The notes under the pieces are model-generated. The model ran no database searches. It was not told where the DNA came from and saw nothing but the letters and a program-made list of their open reading frames with translations. A stretch of DNA of 41,958 nt from Microcaldota archaeon (GTDB taxonomy: Archaea; Micrarchaeota; Micrarchaeia; Micrarchaeales; CABMGC01), in contig JAJZOD010000004.1 in assembly GCA_021852055.1 (NCBI GenBank), forward strand, positions 71,624 to 113,581, given 5' to 3'. The position numbers were made by a program, and so were the translations under genes. Numbering within the stretch: the stretch's first letter is position 1; each line of letters opens with the position of its first letter. Of this stretch, positions 32,995 through 41,095 are shown one piece after another.

Positions 32995-33564
32995 TTGAAG
33001 CCCAGATTGGTAAGGGGGGTTTGTATAGAACACAACATTGACAAAAAACTCAAGTATTCATTCAAGAGATACAGCAAAATATATGCAATGTTATTTACCA
33101 GAGAAAGAAATAGGCTAATGAAGCGTCTTGGCAAGCCCGTGCGCATTGAGCACATAGGAAGTACAGCTGTTCCAGGGCTAGGCGGCAAGAACATTCTGGA
33201 CATCATGGTCGATTGGTCACCGAGAGGCTTACAGAGGCGAAAAAATCAATTAGAAAGATTGGGATACGCGTTTCATTCAGAAGATGGATCCAGAGATAGG
33301 CTGTTTTTCGTAAGGGACACGAAGTACATAGGCAGAAATATACGGATACATCTGCATCTCACAAATTTAAACAGCAAAGATTGGACAGAAGCACTCGCCT
33401 TCAGGAATTACTTAAGATATGACAAAAAAGCCATGTTAGAGTATGCTGCAGTGAAACGCAAGGCTGCAAGCATTGCAAACGGAGACAAGAGCCAGTACCT
33501 AAAAATAAAGGGGCCTTTCATAAATGCGGCGATACGGAAATTACGCACAGGGAAGCACGCGTAA
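32995..33564 (+). CDS. GrpB/UPF0157 family nucleotidyltransferase-like protein
   Basis: 189 residues. The family hallmark 'IEHIGSTAVPGLGGKNILDI' contains the G-S nucleotidyltransferase motif and the downstream Asp. It continues with 'RLFFVRD...RIHLHLTN' and 'ALAFRNYLRYDKKAMLEYAA', all typical of GrpB proteins, which are also found fused to dephospho-CoA kinase. Substrate unknown. A TTG start at 32995 is the best in frame; homologues start slightly later. Its codon use is closer to the host genes than that of the preceding cassette, so it may have joined the element separately. Confidence 0.85.
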   Translation: MKPRLVRGVCIEHNIDKKLKYSFKRYSKIYAMLFTRERNRLMKRLGKPVRIEHIGSTAVPGLGGKNILDIMVDWSPRGLQRRKNQLERLGYAFHSEDGSRDRLFFVRDTKYIGRNIRIHLHLTNLNSKDWTEALAFRNYLRYDKKAMLEYAAVKRKAASIANGDKSQYLKIKGPFINAAIRKLRTGKHA

Positions 33565-33783
33565 CAGCATTCGATTTCATTAACACTTGCCCGTTTATAT
33601 TTGCGTCATCACATCAGCAAAAGAGAAGCTAATCTTGATATCCTTGAACTCTCGGGGCTTTTCCGCTTCACATGGAGATAAGTTTCACTTCTCCTAACTT
33701 AACCTCGCCACTTTGAGTAGCGAGGTCTCTAACCTTCTTCTCTAACTCGATTCGCCAAATCGACTTTTACCAACGCAGATTGA
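33565..33783. other. Hairpin-rich spacer before transposase C-terminal fragment
   Basis: No gene is supported. ACCTCGC/GCGAGGT (33702-33708/33720-33726) and GGAGA/TCTCC near 33674-33694 are adjacent stems, and TCGATT/AATCGA lies near 33750-33765. The ACCTCG hairpin also occurs near 29253-29270 at the other side of the cargo, which may mark the two ends of the inserted segment. Confidence 0.45.
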
Positions 33784-34140
33784 GGTTTTTATCCCCATAT
33801 CTCACTCGAAATAGAAGTCGACAGTGTAAGACTCGATAAGTATTACACATGTCAGTCGATAGTGAAGAAATTCAGGACATACACACGATTCTATATTCTT
33901 TCGAAGACAAATACGACGGTGAACGGCAGTAAGAAATGGCACGAGACATGGAGGGACCTGATGGAAGACACAATGGCCTTCCTGAAAGAGTATTATAGAC
34001 GTGAGAGTTCCGAGAGTGGTTTTGCCTCGGACAAGAAGTCAAATGGTTGGAACGTATGGCAGAGGCGTTTTGACAGGATTGCGACGGCGGTTGTGTGTAA
34101 AGGCGTCTGGCACAACCTCCTTGTGTTGGGAAGAGGTTGA
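33784..34140 (+). pseudogene. DDE transposase C-terminal fragment
   Basis: The frame is open from a TGA at 33781 to the stop at 34138-34140 (118 codons). It includes 'EVDSVRLDKYYTCQSIVKKF' and 'YYRRESSESGFASDKK', followed by 'WNVWQRRFDRIATAVVCKGV' and 'WHNLL'. The DS...Y and E-S-GF-x-x-DKK features match the second Asp and final Glu regions of DDE transposases. The N-terminal half is missing. Its only local start is GTG 33862. The stop overlaps the right TIR. It is the counterpart of the fragment at 28765-28935. Confidence 0.8.
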
Positions 34141-34156
34141 CTTATGTCCCAATCCC
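34139..34156. repeat. Right terminal inverted repeat (18 bp)
   Basis: GACTTATGTCCCAATCCC is the exact reverse complement of 28514-28531 and is followed by the 9-bp target duplication. Confidence 0.9.
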
Positions 34157-34165
34157 GGTGGACAG
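34157..34165. repeat. Right 9-bp target-site duplication
   Basis: GGTGGACAG immediately outside the right TIR, identical to 28505-28513. Confidence 0.85.
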
Positions 34166-34264
34166 CCTGACACTGTATTTTGGCTTTTTGTGTATCTGCA
34201 CATGCACCGCTTGAAATGCCTAAGGCGCATTGAGATTAAATTGGCTGCTTCCCTCCTATTTGAG

Positions 34265-34298
34265 CTTTTTAATTATTTATTCTTTTTAATTATTTATT
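34265..34298. repeat. Two perfect 17-bp tandem repeats, AT-rich
   Basis: CTTTTTAATTATTTATT occurs twice without gap, upstream of the membrane gene at 34401. It could terminate upstream transcription or form an AT-rich promoter region. The rest of 34166-34400 holds nothing else recognisable. Confidence 0.6.
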
Positions 34299-34400
34299 AC
34301 TTCATTTATATAGATTGCTACTCTGAGCGCCAAACAGCTCAAAACATGCATTTGGCTTTATGCATGCAGGGATAAATACCTTTTTGACAAGAATATAATC

Positions 34401-35414
34401 ATGGACCAGAACCAGGTTTATGACAGCAAGACGGTAAGCATACTGCTTGTTAGTGCATCGCTAGTGCTGCTTGCCAACGGCATATATACAATCATGACTT
34501 TTTCAATACAATATGGCATAGGCATAGGCGCTGCGCTGCAGAGCCTACAGACCAATACTACTGTGGTAAGCGCTCTGCAGTTTGTGGCAGGGAATTACGC
34601 TACACTGCTGTATCAGACATTGCTTGAGTCTTTTCTTCTTACGGCAATTGGAGTAGCCATGTTCGCCATAGCGCTTGCAATGCTTGTTCACGGGTCGAAC
34701 AGATTTGAGTCTTATATAAGGAGGTACATGCCCATACATGGTGCTATGGCACTTATGTATATAGTAGTTTTGTTTATAATACACGCAACGTACTCGTTTA
34801 CACCTTTTAGTTCTAACCTGTTTGCCACATATGTGGCTCTAGCAATATGCATCTTGCTGGATATTTATATGGAGTACAGGATGCATGCCATAGCTTTAGG
34901 AAGGATGGGGATAAGGGGTATAAACATAAACCCGGCAACGCCTTATGCCAACCTTATGAAGCTTAGGGACAGCCTTTTTGGCAGTTTGTCAGGAGATGTG
35001 CGCATAGTAGACAAGCACTTCAACTCTGCTGCTGTGGCTAATCTGTATAGACTGCTTCCTGAAGGCGCATCTGGAATAAATTCTGTAAGCATAATAACAT
35101 CGCAGGAAATGCTGAATTCCGGCTTTGAATGGGATTGTAGAGATCTGATGCAGGAGCTTAAAAGCAGGGGCATGAGCCTTGAGGTGCGGATCATGAACAG
35201 CGTAGAAGCCACAGAACAACATGAGCGGTTCATATTTGATGATAATAATGCTTACAAGATACCGCCTATGAACATAATAAACAAGAAGAGTGAGCATATA
35301 GTGAAAATGAGCATAGTAGACGCAAGGAGGAGGTTCGGACAGCTTGTAAACAACTCGGTAAGGCTGGATAACTACGCAATAAAGCACCAGAGGGATGGCA
35401 CAACAGAAAAATAG
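34401..35414 (+). CDS. Membrane protein with PLD-like cytosolic domain
   Basis: 337 residues with four TM helices (residues ~12-34, 73-95, 110-132, 138-156) and a soluble C-terminal domain. That domain has 'DVRIVDKHFNSAAVANLYRL', 'INSVSIITSQEML' and 'EQHERFIFDDNNAYKIPPMN'. The order of strand-D, I-T-x(n) strand and H-x-R-F-x-x-D-x-N-x-x-x-K is that of single-motif phospholipase D-like domains, with a degenerate HxK (H274, R276). Substrate and activity unknown. It is convergent with, and only 10 bp from, the PH-rhodanese-like gene. Confidence 0.65.
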   Translation: MDQNQVYDSKTVSILLVSASLVLLANGIYTIMTFSIQYGIGIGAALQSLQTNTTVVSALQFVAGNYATLLYQTLLESFLLTAIGVAMFAIALAMLVHGSNRFESYIRRYMPIHGAMALMYIVVLFIIHATYSFTPFSSNLFATYVALAICILLDIYMEYRMHAIALGRMGIRGININPATPYANLMKLRDSLFGSLSGDVRIVDKHFNSAAVANLYRLLPEGASGINSVSIITSQEMLNSGFEWDCRDLMQELKSRGMSLEVRIMNSVEATEQHERFIFDDNNAYKIPPMNIINKKSEHIVKMSIVDARRRFGQLVNNSVRLDNYAIKHQRDGTTEK

Positions 35415-35424
35415 CCAGACCGGG

Positions 35425-36363
35425 TCATCTGTAGTTGCTGTAGATATCGCGTGCTGCCCTTGAGTCTTCAATTATCTTGTCTATGCCACCATCAAGCACA
35501 TAGGACTGCATTCCGAACTTGTATCTAATGAATATTGCCATGTGCTTGGAAAGAGTGCCGTCATAGCTTACTATAACTGCACCATCAAGCTCAGCCGCTT
35601 CCTCACGGCTGTACTCATTTATACGCGTCGGATTTACCAGCAGGACCCTTTCAGTTTGGGTTCCCAAGAGCCTGCTGACATATGAAATTGGCTCTATGCC
35701 GACCCATACGAATTTCTTCTGGGTGCTTGCTAGTATGGCGCGTGCACCTATGAGATCTACGGCAACAGGATCTGAGGACGAAGTGTGCATTAAATTTACA
35801 TCCTTGCCTGAGTTGTGGATTTTTGATGTTGCTTCGTTAGCTTCAGTATCTTCAATGTATTCTATTATCTCCTCCAGTAGCCTTGTCATGTTTATGGCAG
35901 TCTGGGTTTTTATTCCGTGCACTTCTCCATTGTCGTTTATCTGCGAGCCTGCATCGACAGAGCCGCTCGTGTGGATTTTTATTGAAGAGAGCATCTTGCC
36001 GCGCGACATTGATACGCCGATAATATATTTGTATGGCAGTATGGCGTAGGTCGTAGGCGATATTAGGTCATAGCCCGTCCATAAGCCCCAGAATGAAGGA
36101 TAGACAATTATAAGACGTTTGTCGGTTGCAACAATTCTAACAGGCGAGATGGACTGAAACGCATGCTGCTTTGCTTCGAGAAGAGTCTCTTCGCCCCTGT
36201 AAAGAACATGTCTAAGCAGGTTCATGCATCTGAAGCCGTGTACATGAAGAGGTATGTTGTTTTTGCGCAGAGACTCTTTTGCCTTCAATACACCAAGATG
36301 TGTGCGGCCTTCGCCGCCTATCTCCACTCCATTCTCAAATCTGCCTCTTGCCTGCATCCCCAT
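35425..36363 (-). CDS. PH-like domain fused to an inactive rhodanese-like domain
   Basis: 312 residues, soluble. Residues ~60-165 ('GEETLLEAKQHAFQSISPVR', 'IVATDKRLIIVYPSFWGL', 'AILPYKYIIGVSMSRGKM', 'SSIKIHTSG') look like a bacterial PH (bPH) domain. Residues ~195-305 ('VDLIGARAILAS', 'ERVLLVNPTRINEYSREE', 'AVIVSYDGTLSKHMAIFIRY', 'SYVLDGGI') are rhodanese-like, but the active-site loop SYDGTLS has Ser where the catalytic Cys should be. It is probably a binding rather than sulfurtransferase protein. ATG 36357 is an alternative start. TATA-like CTAAATATC near 36388-36397. Confidence 0.7.
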   Translation of the reverse strand: MGMQARGRFENGVEIGGEGRTHLGVLKAKESLRKNNIPLHVHGFRCMNLLRHVLYRGEETLLEAKQHAFQSISPVRIVATDKRLIIVYPSFWGLWTGYDLISPTTYAILPYKYIIGVSMSRGKMLSSIKIHTSGSVDAGSQINDNGEVHGIKTQTAINMTRLLEEIIEYIEDTEANEATSKIHNSGKDVNLMHTSSSDPVAVDLIGARAILASTQKKFVWVGIEPISYVSRLLGTQTERVLLVNPTRINEYSREEAAELDGAVIVSYDGTLSKHMAIFIRYKFGMQSYVLDGGIDKIIEDSRAARDIYSNYR

Positions 36364-36505
36364 CCCCCTATATCATTTAGAAGTGCAGATATTTAGGCAT
36401 TGCATATAGAGCAGTTTACTTTCATACAAAGCGCAGTATATGCTCGACGTATGCGCATTTGTGCTTATGGTAGTGCAAAAAGGGCATCAGCAGCATGTGC
36501 AGGCG

Positions 36506-37618
36506 CTAGACTGCTTTTGGCACATACTGCAAACCTTGACGGTTTATGAATATTGTATATGTAGAGCCTACAAAGCTGCTTCCTGTGCCTGTGTTGTTCA
36601 GTATCATCATCTCAGTATACTCGCCGGGACCGTACTTCTTTATCAGATTTTCTATATTAAAATTTATAGTAAAATTTTCGCCTGCGACATTGTATACATC
36701 GGCTACAACAGTACTTATGTTTTTATAGAAGTATAAAGGCCCGCTGACTATTCCGGCTATGTCGCTGCCATAGCTATAAGGTCCGGAAGGCACAGTATGT
36801 CGTGTTAGATTTACAAGAGGCGGATCGAAAGACACATACACTTGGTATATTTTATAGCCTTGACTGAGCGTTCCGTGGAGGTATATCTCACCGTTGCTGC
36901 CAAATGATGGAGTATTTCCTCTCCAGATCGTATAGTTGTTTATGAAGTCCTCTGTAAGATATATGTTGCTGCTGTTGTAAGCAACACCTATGCTTACCTC
37001 ATTGTGATTAGGATTCAGTATATTATCCCTGTGGCCGTTGTTGCAGCATATAGAGTCGTTGTACATCATGCTGTACTCCATTGATTGGAGGGCCTGCTCC
37101 GGATTTAAGGTGCCAGAGCAGTTTACTGCAGTGCACTGTTCCTGCGATTCATATGCCACATTCTCTGTTACGGAACCAGTTCCGCCCAGAAGCGTATAGC
37201 GCATATATGGCTTCATGCCCAAAAGATTCCAGTGGCTGAAGTAATCATAGTATAGCATCTCGTTTGAATGCTGCTGCGCTGAGGGCGTGTTTGACAGCTT
37301 AACTGGCGCAAGGCCGTACTGCTCGCGGTCCTTGTTTATGAGCTGCAACGTATAATTTGCAAGGCTGCTTTGGTTTATATGCGGAGTTGTTATCACTGTC
37401 ACAGAAGTTGAATTCCCGGAGGAGCTTGCCTCAGAGGTCGTTGACATGCTTGCGTTGCCGTTTGTTATGTTGAAGCCAAGTGCAGATGATACCTTCTTAA
37501 TTGCGTTTGGTATGCTGCCGAATTCGGCCTGCAGTAACACCAACAGGAGGAACACTGCAGCGGCAATGAACAACACGTCTAGTACTGCACGCATGATTAT
37601 ACTATTTACCAAAAACAT
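36506..37618 (-). CDS. Secreted CAP/SCP-domain protein with N-terminal membrane anchor
   Basis: 370 residues. The N-terminal TM helix ('VLDVLFIAAAVFLLLVLLQA') is followed by a Ser/Thr-rich, sequon-rich linker. The CAP domain (residues ~95-230) has 'LINKDREQYGLAPV', 'QQHSNEMLYYDYFSHW', 'TENVAYESQE', 'HRDNILNPNHNEVSIGVAYN' and 'YLTEDF', with conserved His and Glu of the CAP cavity. The C-terminal domain (~235-370) is beta-rich with many N-x-S/T. CAP proteins are extracellular with varied roles. A Cys-Cys pair ('SICCNNGHRD') next to the second His is unusual. ATG 37594 is an alternative start. Confidence 0.88.
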   Translation of the reverse strand: MFLVNSIIMRAVLDVLFIAAAVFLLLVLLQAEFGSIPNAIKKVSSALGFNITNGNASMSTTSEASSSGNSTSVTVITTPHINQSSLANYTLQLINKDREQYGLAPVKLSNTPSAQQHSNEMLYYDYFSHWNLLGMKPYMRYTLLGGTGSVTENVAYESQEQCTAVNCSGTLNPEQALQSMEYSMMYNDSICCNNGHRDNILNPNHNEVSIGVAYNSSNIYLTEDFINNYTIWRGNTPSFGSNGEIYLHGTLSQGYKIYQVYVSFDPPLVNLTRHTVPSGPYSYGSDIAGIVSGPLYFYKNISTVVADVYNVAGENFTINFNIENLIKKYGPGEYTEMMILNNTGTGSSFVGSTYTIFINRQGLQYVPKAV

Positions 37619-37725
37619 AAATTAACTTGCACGTACTTGTTGTGTTTTCAGTACTTTTTCTTATCTGCAGCGCATATTTAGGAAAAGATTTATTAGTCTT
37701 TAGTCATACTTGTCCTTGTAAGGAT

Positions 37726-38316
37726 ATGATACGTGCAGTAGTTTTTGATCTCGGTGGCGTCATTGTCAGATTTACTAACGACAAGTACTACCAGTATCTT
37801 GCAGGGATAAGTGGAAAGAGCCATGGATTCGTAAAGCACGCAATAGAAGACAGGGAGCTGCCGCTTCTGGAGGAAGGCAGAGCGAATATTAAGGATTTTA
37901 ATGAGCACGTGGCTAAAAAGCTAGGCATAGGAAAGCGCAGGATAGCGTGGTCTCCATTTTACAAGAAGACGGTATCGCTCAACTACGACATGTTGGAACT
38001 GGTTGATGCGTTGCACAAGGAGTACATAACTGCATTCCTCACTAACGTTGACGAACCCAGATACATTTATACTGAAAAAATACTTGACATGGACCTGTTC
38101 GATTACAGGTTTCAGTCCTGTTATCTGGGCATGAGGAAGCCGAGTGCACAAATATACAGGCATATCCTGAAGAAAATGCACATGAAGCCAAAGGAAGTCG
38201 CGTATATAGATGACAGGCTGGAGAATGTGCGCGGTGCAGCGAAAATAGGCATTGTCGCAATTCATTTCAAGAACAGACGCATGCTTGATGTGAAACTGGC
38301 TGCGCTAGGGCTTTGA
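37726..38316 (+). CDS. HAD-superfamily hydrolase (subfamily IA-like)
   Basis: 196 residues. Motif I is 'VVFDLGGVIV' (nucleophile D8), motif II 'AFLTNVDEP', motif III Lys in 'GMRKPSAQIY', and motif IV 'VAYIDDRLENV'. The helical cap sits between motifs I and II, as in phosphoglycolate phosphatase/haloacid dehalogenase-like phosphatases. Substrate unknown. ATG 37726 follows AAGGA-like sequence and fits the family N-terminus; an upstream in-frame extension to 37627 is unlikely to be translated. It is divergent from the CAP gene. Confidence 0.9.
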   Translation: MIRAVVFDLGGVIVRFTNDKYYQYLAGISGKSHGFVKHAIEDRELPLLEEGRANIKDFNEHVAKKLGIGKRRIAWSPFYKKTVSLNYDMLELVDALHKEYITAFLTNVDEPRYIYTEKILDMDLFDYRFQSCYLGMRKPSAQIYRHILKKMHMKPKEVAYIDDRLENVRGAAKIGIVAIHFKNRRMLDVKLAALGL

Positions 38317-38524
38317 TGCGGATTCATGGATTTATCAATAAAGAATAAATATCTGATGTTGACACTGTACTATTACACGCAGAGGCATGGATGCTTTAAT
38401 GGGAAAAACGTCTGCCTTTTGATTAGAGATTTATATTGCTGTTTTGTGGCTTGGATGTTTCGATTAAAACCTTATAATTGTGCAATGTTCTTGCATATGA
38501 AGGAACTTCCATCTGGCGTAATAC

Positions 38525-39358
38525 ATGGGAACTGACGTGTTTGACATAGGCGTTATCGGATCCGGCGGCCTTGCGGTAGCTATTGCAAAACGGATTGAAG
38601 AGATTTTTTACGGACATGAGGATACTGTAGTGCCTAAATTTTACATAGACAAATTTAATCAAACAAGCTTTGGTGTTGACACTGCAGCAGAAGCGGCAAA
38701 AAGCCGCCTGGTAGTGCTTTCTATGCCAAAAGAGATGTTTCATGACATTGTGCAGAAAGGTCAGATACAACTTTCTGAAAAGCAGGGTGTACTGTCTTTT
38801 ATTGAGAGCTTAACTATCGAGGAGCATATGGCGCATTTGTCTTCGCCGAATATAATAAGGGCGGTGAGCAATGTTGCATTTGAGTACGGAAGCGCATTGT
38901 CTGCATATACATTTTGGCGCGGCTGCAGTGATGAGCGCATAGACGATGCAAGGCGCCTGCTTAATTTTGGAGGCGATTACCTGCTGCATACAACAGAAGA
39001 TAAACTTGGAAGGATAGGTAGCATAACAAACACTCTGCTTGCAATTAGTGTGGATGTACAAATGCAGCTTGAAAAAGTAGTTAAGAGAGGCGGATTTGAA
39101 GAAGACACGGTTAGGCATATTATAAGCAGCACATTAGCTAGTTCTGCCAATATAAGCAATTTCAATGGAAGCAGGGCTGGTTTGCTTGAACAGATTTTGA
39201 GGGAAAACCCAGATGCAAAGGCATGCGTTGACCATGTGAGGGGATCCGGAGGCATTGAAATACTTGAACGCATGCTTTTGAGTAATACCTCAAAGGCTAC
39301 GACGCCATCTCAGAGCACGGCCAGACCAGCGACAGCCACTAAAATCGGAGCAAAGTAA
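38525..39358 (+). CDS. Pyrroline-5-carboxylate reductase-like oxidoreductase
   Basis: 277 residues. The Rossmann motif is 'FDIGVIGSGGLAVAIAKRI' and the beta-4 region 'SRLVVLSMPKEMFHDIV'. The C-terminal helical domain ('SITNTLLAISVDVQMQLEKV...GGFEEDTVRHIISSTLASSA') matches the P5CR dimerisation domain, with the 'GSGGIEILERML' motif equivalent to the G-x-T-x-x-G-x-x-x-L of ProC. The usual MPNTP motif reads AVSNVAF, so substrate specificity may differ. It precedes proS by 72 bp on the same strand, which is suggestive for proline metabolism. A low-complexity Thr/Ser/Ala tail ends the protein. Confidence 0.75.
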   Translation: MGTDVFDIGVIGSGGLAVAIAKRIEEIFYGHEDTVVPKFYIDKFNQTSFGVDTAAEAAKSRLVVLSMPKEMFHDIVQKGQIQLSEKQGVLSFIESLTIEEHMAHLSSPNIIRAVSNVAFEYGSALSAYTFWRGCSDERIDDARRLLNFGGDYLLHTTEDKLGRIGSITNTLLAISVDVQMQLEKVVKRGGFEEDTVRHIISSTLASSANISNFNGSRAGLLEQILRENPDAKACVDHVRGSGGIEILERMLLSNTSKATTPSQSTARPATATKIGAK

Positions 39359-39430
39359 ATAGGCACCAATTTAAGTTTAAGTGGCAATAGTTTAAACAGT
39401 GATAGCGTAAATAATAAGGCAGGTAATTAT

Positions 39431-40858
39431 ATGGTTAAAAAAACAGAGCACGGTCCAGAAAGGCTTCCGGATCGTTCAGATTTTATAAAATGGTACAACT
39501 CATTGCTTGAACTTGCAGAAATAGCTGATAGAAGCTATCCTGTAAAAGGAACATTTGTGTGGATGCCTTATGGCATGCAGTTGATGAAGAACATAGTTGC
39601 AATACTTGACAGAGCTTTTCAGGAGCACGGTATAGAAGAGACGCAGTTCCCTTTGTTTGTGCCGATGGAGTTTGCGAAACAGAACGAAAATTGGTTTGAG
39701 GGATTTAAAGACGAAGCATTTTACACTGCAGAGAAAGAGCTGCTCCTTAGGCCAACCGGAGAGCCAGCCATGTATCCTATATTCAAATTATGGATTAAAA
39801 AGGGCAAGATGCCAATAAAGATATATGAAACTATATCATCATACAGGAATGAAAGCAAGACAACGCACACGCTTATACGTGACAGAGAGATAACATTCTG
39901 GCATGAGATACATACAGTGCACAAAACGCGCGATGAATCGCTTGAAGAGGCTGACACGCATAAAGCGATATACGACTCGCTTTGGATAGATGCACTTAAC
40001 ATCCCTCCTATATCAGTTTCAAAACCCAAGTATGAGATATTTGCAGGTGCCGAATCTGCATATGAATTTTACACTATACTGCCGGACGGCAGGCTGCTTG
40101 AGAACGGCTCGATAAACAACTTGGGGCAGGCATATGCCAAGAAATTTGATTTGTACATAGACAACAACGGATCTAAAGAGTATGTATGGCAGGTATGTAC
40201 GGGAAACGGCGCAAGAACTATTGCAGCAGTTATCTCAATACATGGAGACGATAAGGGCCTTGTTGTGCCGCCAAAAATTGCGCCGCTGCATATTGTTATA
40301 ATACCTGTATTCAACGCTGAAACAGAAGGCAGAATAAAGGCTGATGCGCATAGGCTGATGGAGAGATTGAAGGATTCCGGCCTTGCGGCACGTGTTGATG
40401 AATCAGATGCAAGCCCAGGAGAGAAGTTCAATATCTGGGAGCTTAAGGGCGTTCCGATAAGGATAGAGATAGGTATGAAGGAGCTTGAAGGGGATTTTTA
40501 CACACTGTTCAGGAGGGATACATGCAAAAAGGAAAAAGTTGAAAAGCTTGCCATAATAGAAACAGCAAAGAAACTCATACAAAAAAACATACCTGAAAAT
40601 CTTATTGAGAAAGCCGCGCAGAGATACAAAAACGTAATAAAATATGTGTTTAGCATTGAGGAAGCCAAGATATGGATATCGAGCGGCGGCGTAGCCAAAG
40701 CAAACTGGTGCGAAGACGAGAATTGCTTTGACAGCATAAGCGCAATTGCGCCTAGCGTCGAAGCGGTCGGCACCCTTACCGATGAAGAAAAAGAAGGCGT
40801 ATGCATAGTATGCGGCAAGAAATCAAAGAAATTGACGCTTTTCGGAAGGACTTACTAA
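39431..40858 (+). CDS. proS: Prolyl-tRNA synthetase (archaeal/eukaryotic type)
   Basis: Class II aminoacyl-tRNA synthetase of 475 residues. Motif 2 region is 'SSYRNESKTTHTLIRDREIT' and 'FWHEIHTVH'. The motif 3-like 'QVCTGNGARTIAAVI' ends the catalytic core. An anticodon-binding domain follows ('LHIVIIPVF...RVDESDASPGEKFNIWELKG'). The C-terminal zinc-binding domain has Cys in 'WCEDENCF' and 'GVCIVCGKK' and ends in a Tyr, features of the archaeal type, which lacks the bacterial INS editing domain. It charges tRNA-Pro. Length is normal. Confidence 0.96.
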   Translation: MVKKTEHGPERLPDRSDFIKWYNSLLELAEIADRSYPVKGTFVWMPYGMQLMKNIVAILDRAFQEHGIEETQFPLFVPMEFAKQNENWFEGFKDEAFYTAEKELLLRPTGEPAMYPIFKLWIKKGKMPIKIYETISSYRNESKTTHTLIRDREITFWHEIHTVHKTRDESLEEADTHKAIYDSLWIDALNIPPISVSKPKYEIFAGAESAYEFYTILPDGRLLENGSINNLGQAYAKKFDLYIDNNGSKEYVWQVCTGNGARTIAAVISIHGDDKGLVVPPKIAPLHIVIIPVFNAETEGRIKADAHRLMERLKDSGLAARVDESDASPGEKFNIWELKGVPIRIEIGMKELEGDFYTLFRRDTCKKEKVEKLAIIETAKKLIQKNIPENLIEKAAQRYKNVIKYVFSIEEAKIWISSGGVAKANWCEDENCFDSISAIAPSVEAVGTLTDEEKEGVCIVCGKKSKKLTLFGRTY

Positions 40859-40898
40859 ATCTTGGGTATTTATGCTTTGCCGACAATGAGATATGGAT

Positions 40899-40971
40899 AG
40901 CCCCTTCGTCTAGTGGCCAAGGACAATGGGCTTTGGACCCATGAACATCGGTTCGAATCCGATAGGGGCTA
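40899..40971 (+). tRNA. tRNA-Gln (UUG)
   Basis: Acceptor AGCCCCT/AGGGGCT, anticodon stem ATGGG/CCCAT, loop C-T-TTG-G-A with anticodon TTG at 40933-40935, T arm ATCGG-TTCGAAT-CCGAT, discriminator A. No intron and CCA not encoded. It lies 40 bp downstream of proS. Confidence 0.95.
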
Positions 40972-40973
40972 GG

Positions 40974-40990
40974 CTTTTTTCTTAATTTTG
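40974..40990 (+). terminator. T-rich terminator after tRNA-Gln
   Basis: A T-rich tract (CTTTTTTCTTAATTTT) directly follows the tRNA gene. Confidence 0.5.
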
Positions 40991-41095
40991 GATAAGACAC
41001 AAAACATAATAAATCCAAATCAGATATTGTATCGTGATGAAACGAGGTATTTCTGATTGGTGATGAAGTAAGTCCTCTGAATCATAGATGAGTTG

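Larger units (their letters stand above)
28514..34156. mobile_element. 5.64-kb TIR-bounded transposon-derived element with cargo
   Basis: Perfect 18-bp inverted repeats (28514-28531 and 34139-34156) lie exactly inside a 9-bp direct repeat. The left end carries a DUF2080 gene (minus) and the N-terminal piece of a transposase (plus). The right end carries the C-terminal piece of a DDE-type transposase in the same orientation, whose stop overlaps the right TIR. The interior (~28940-33783) holds an IS200-type remnant, hairpins, a three-gene AT-rich cassette and a GrpB-family gene. Either cargo entered a single IS, or two directly oriented IS copies formed a composite element whose inner ends decayed. 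No intact transposase for these ends is present, so movement would need help in trans. Confidence 0.85.

Noticed and set aside
33565-33783. Hairpin cluster considered as a CRISPR, riboswitch or tRNA-like RNA
   Set aside because: No conserved riboswitch core or cloverleaf can be drawn; best explained as IS-end debris.
38326-38535. 69-codon ORF upstream of the P5CR-like gene
   Set aside because: Overlaps the next gene's start and promoter, with Tyr/Cys-rich composition and no homology recognised.
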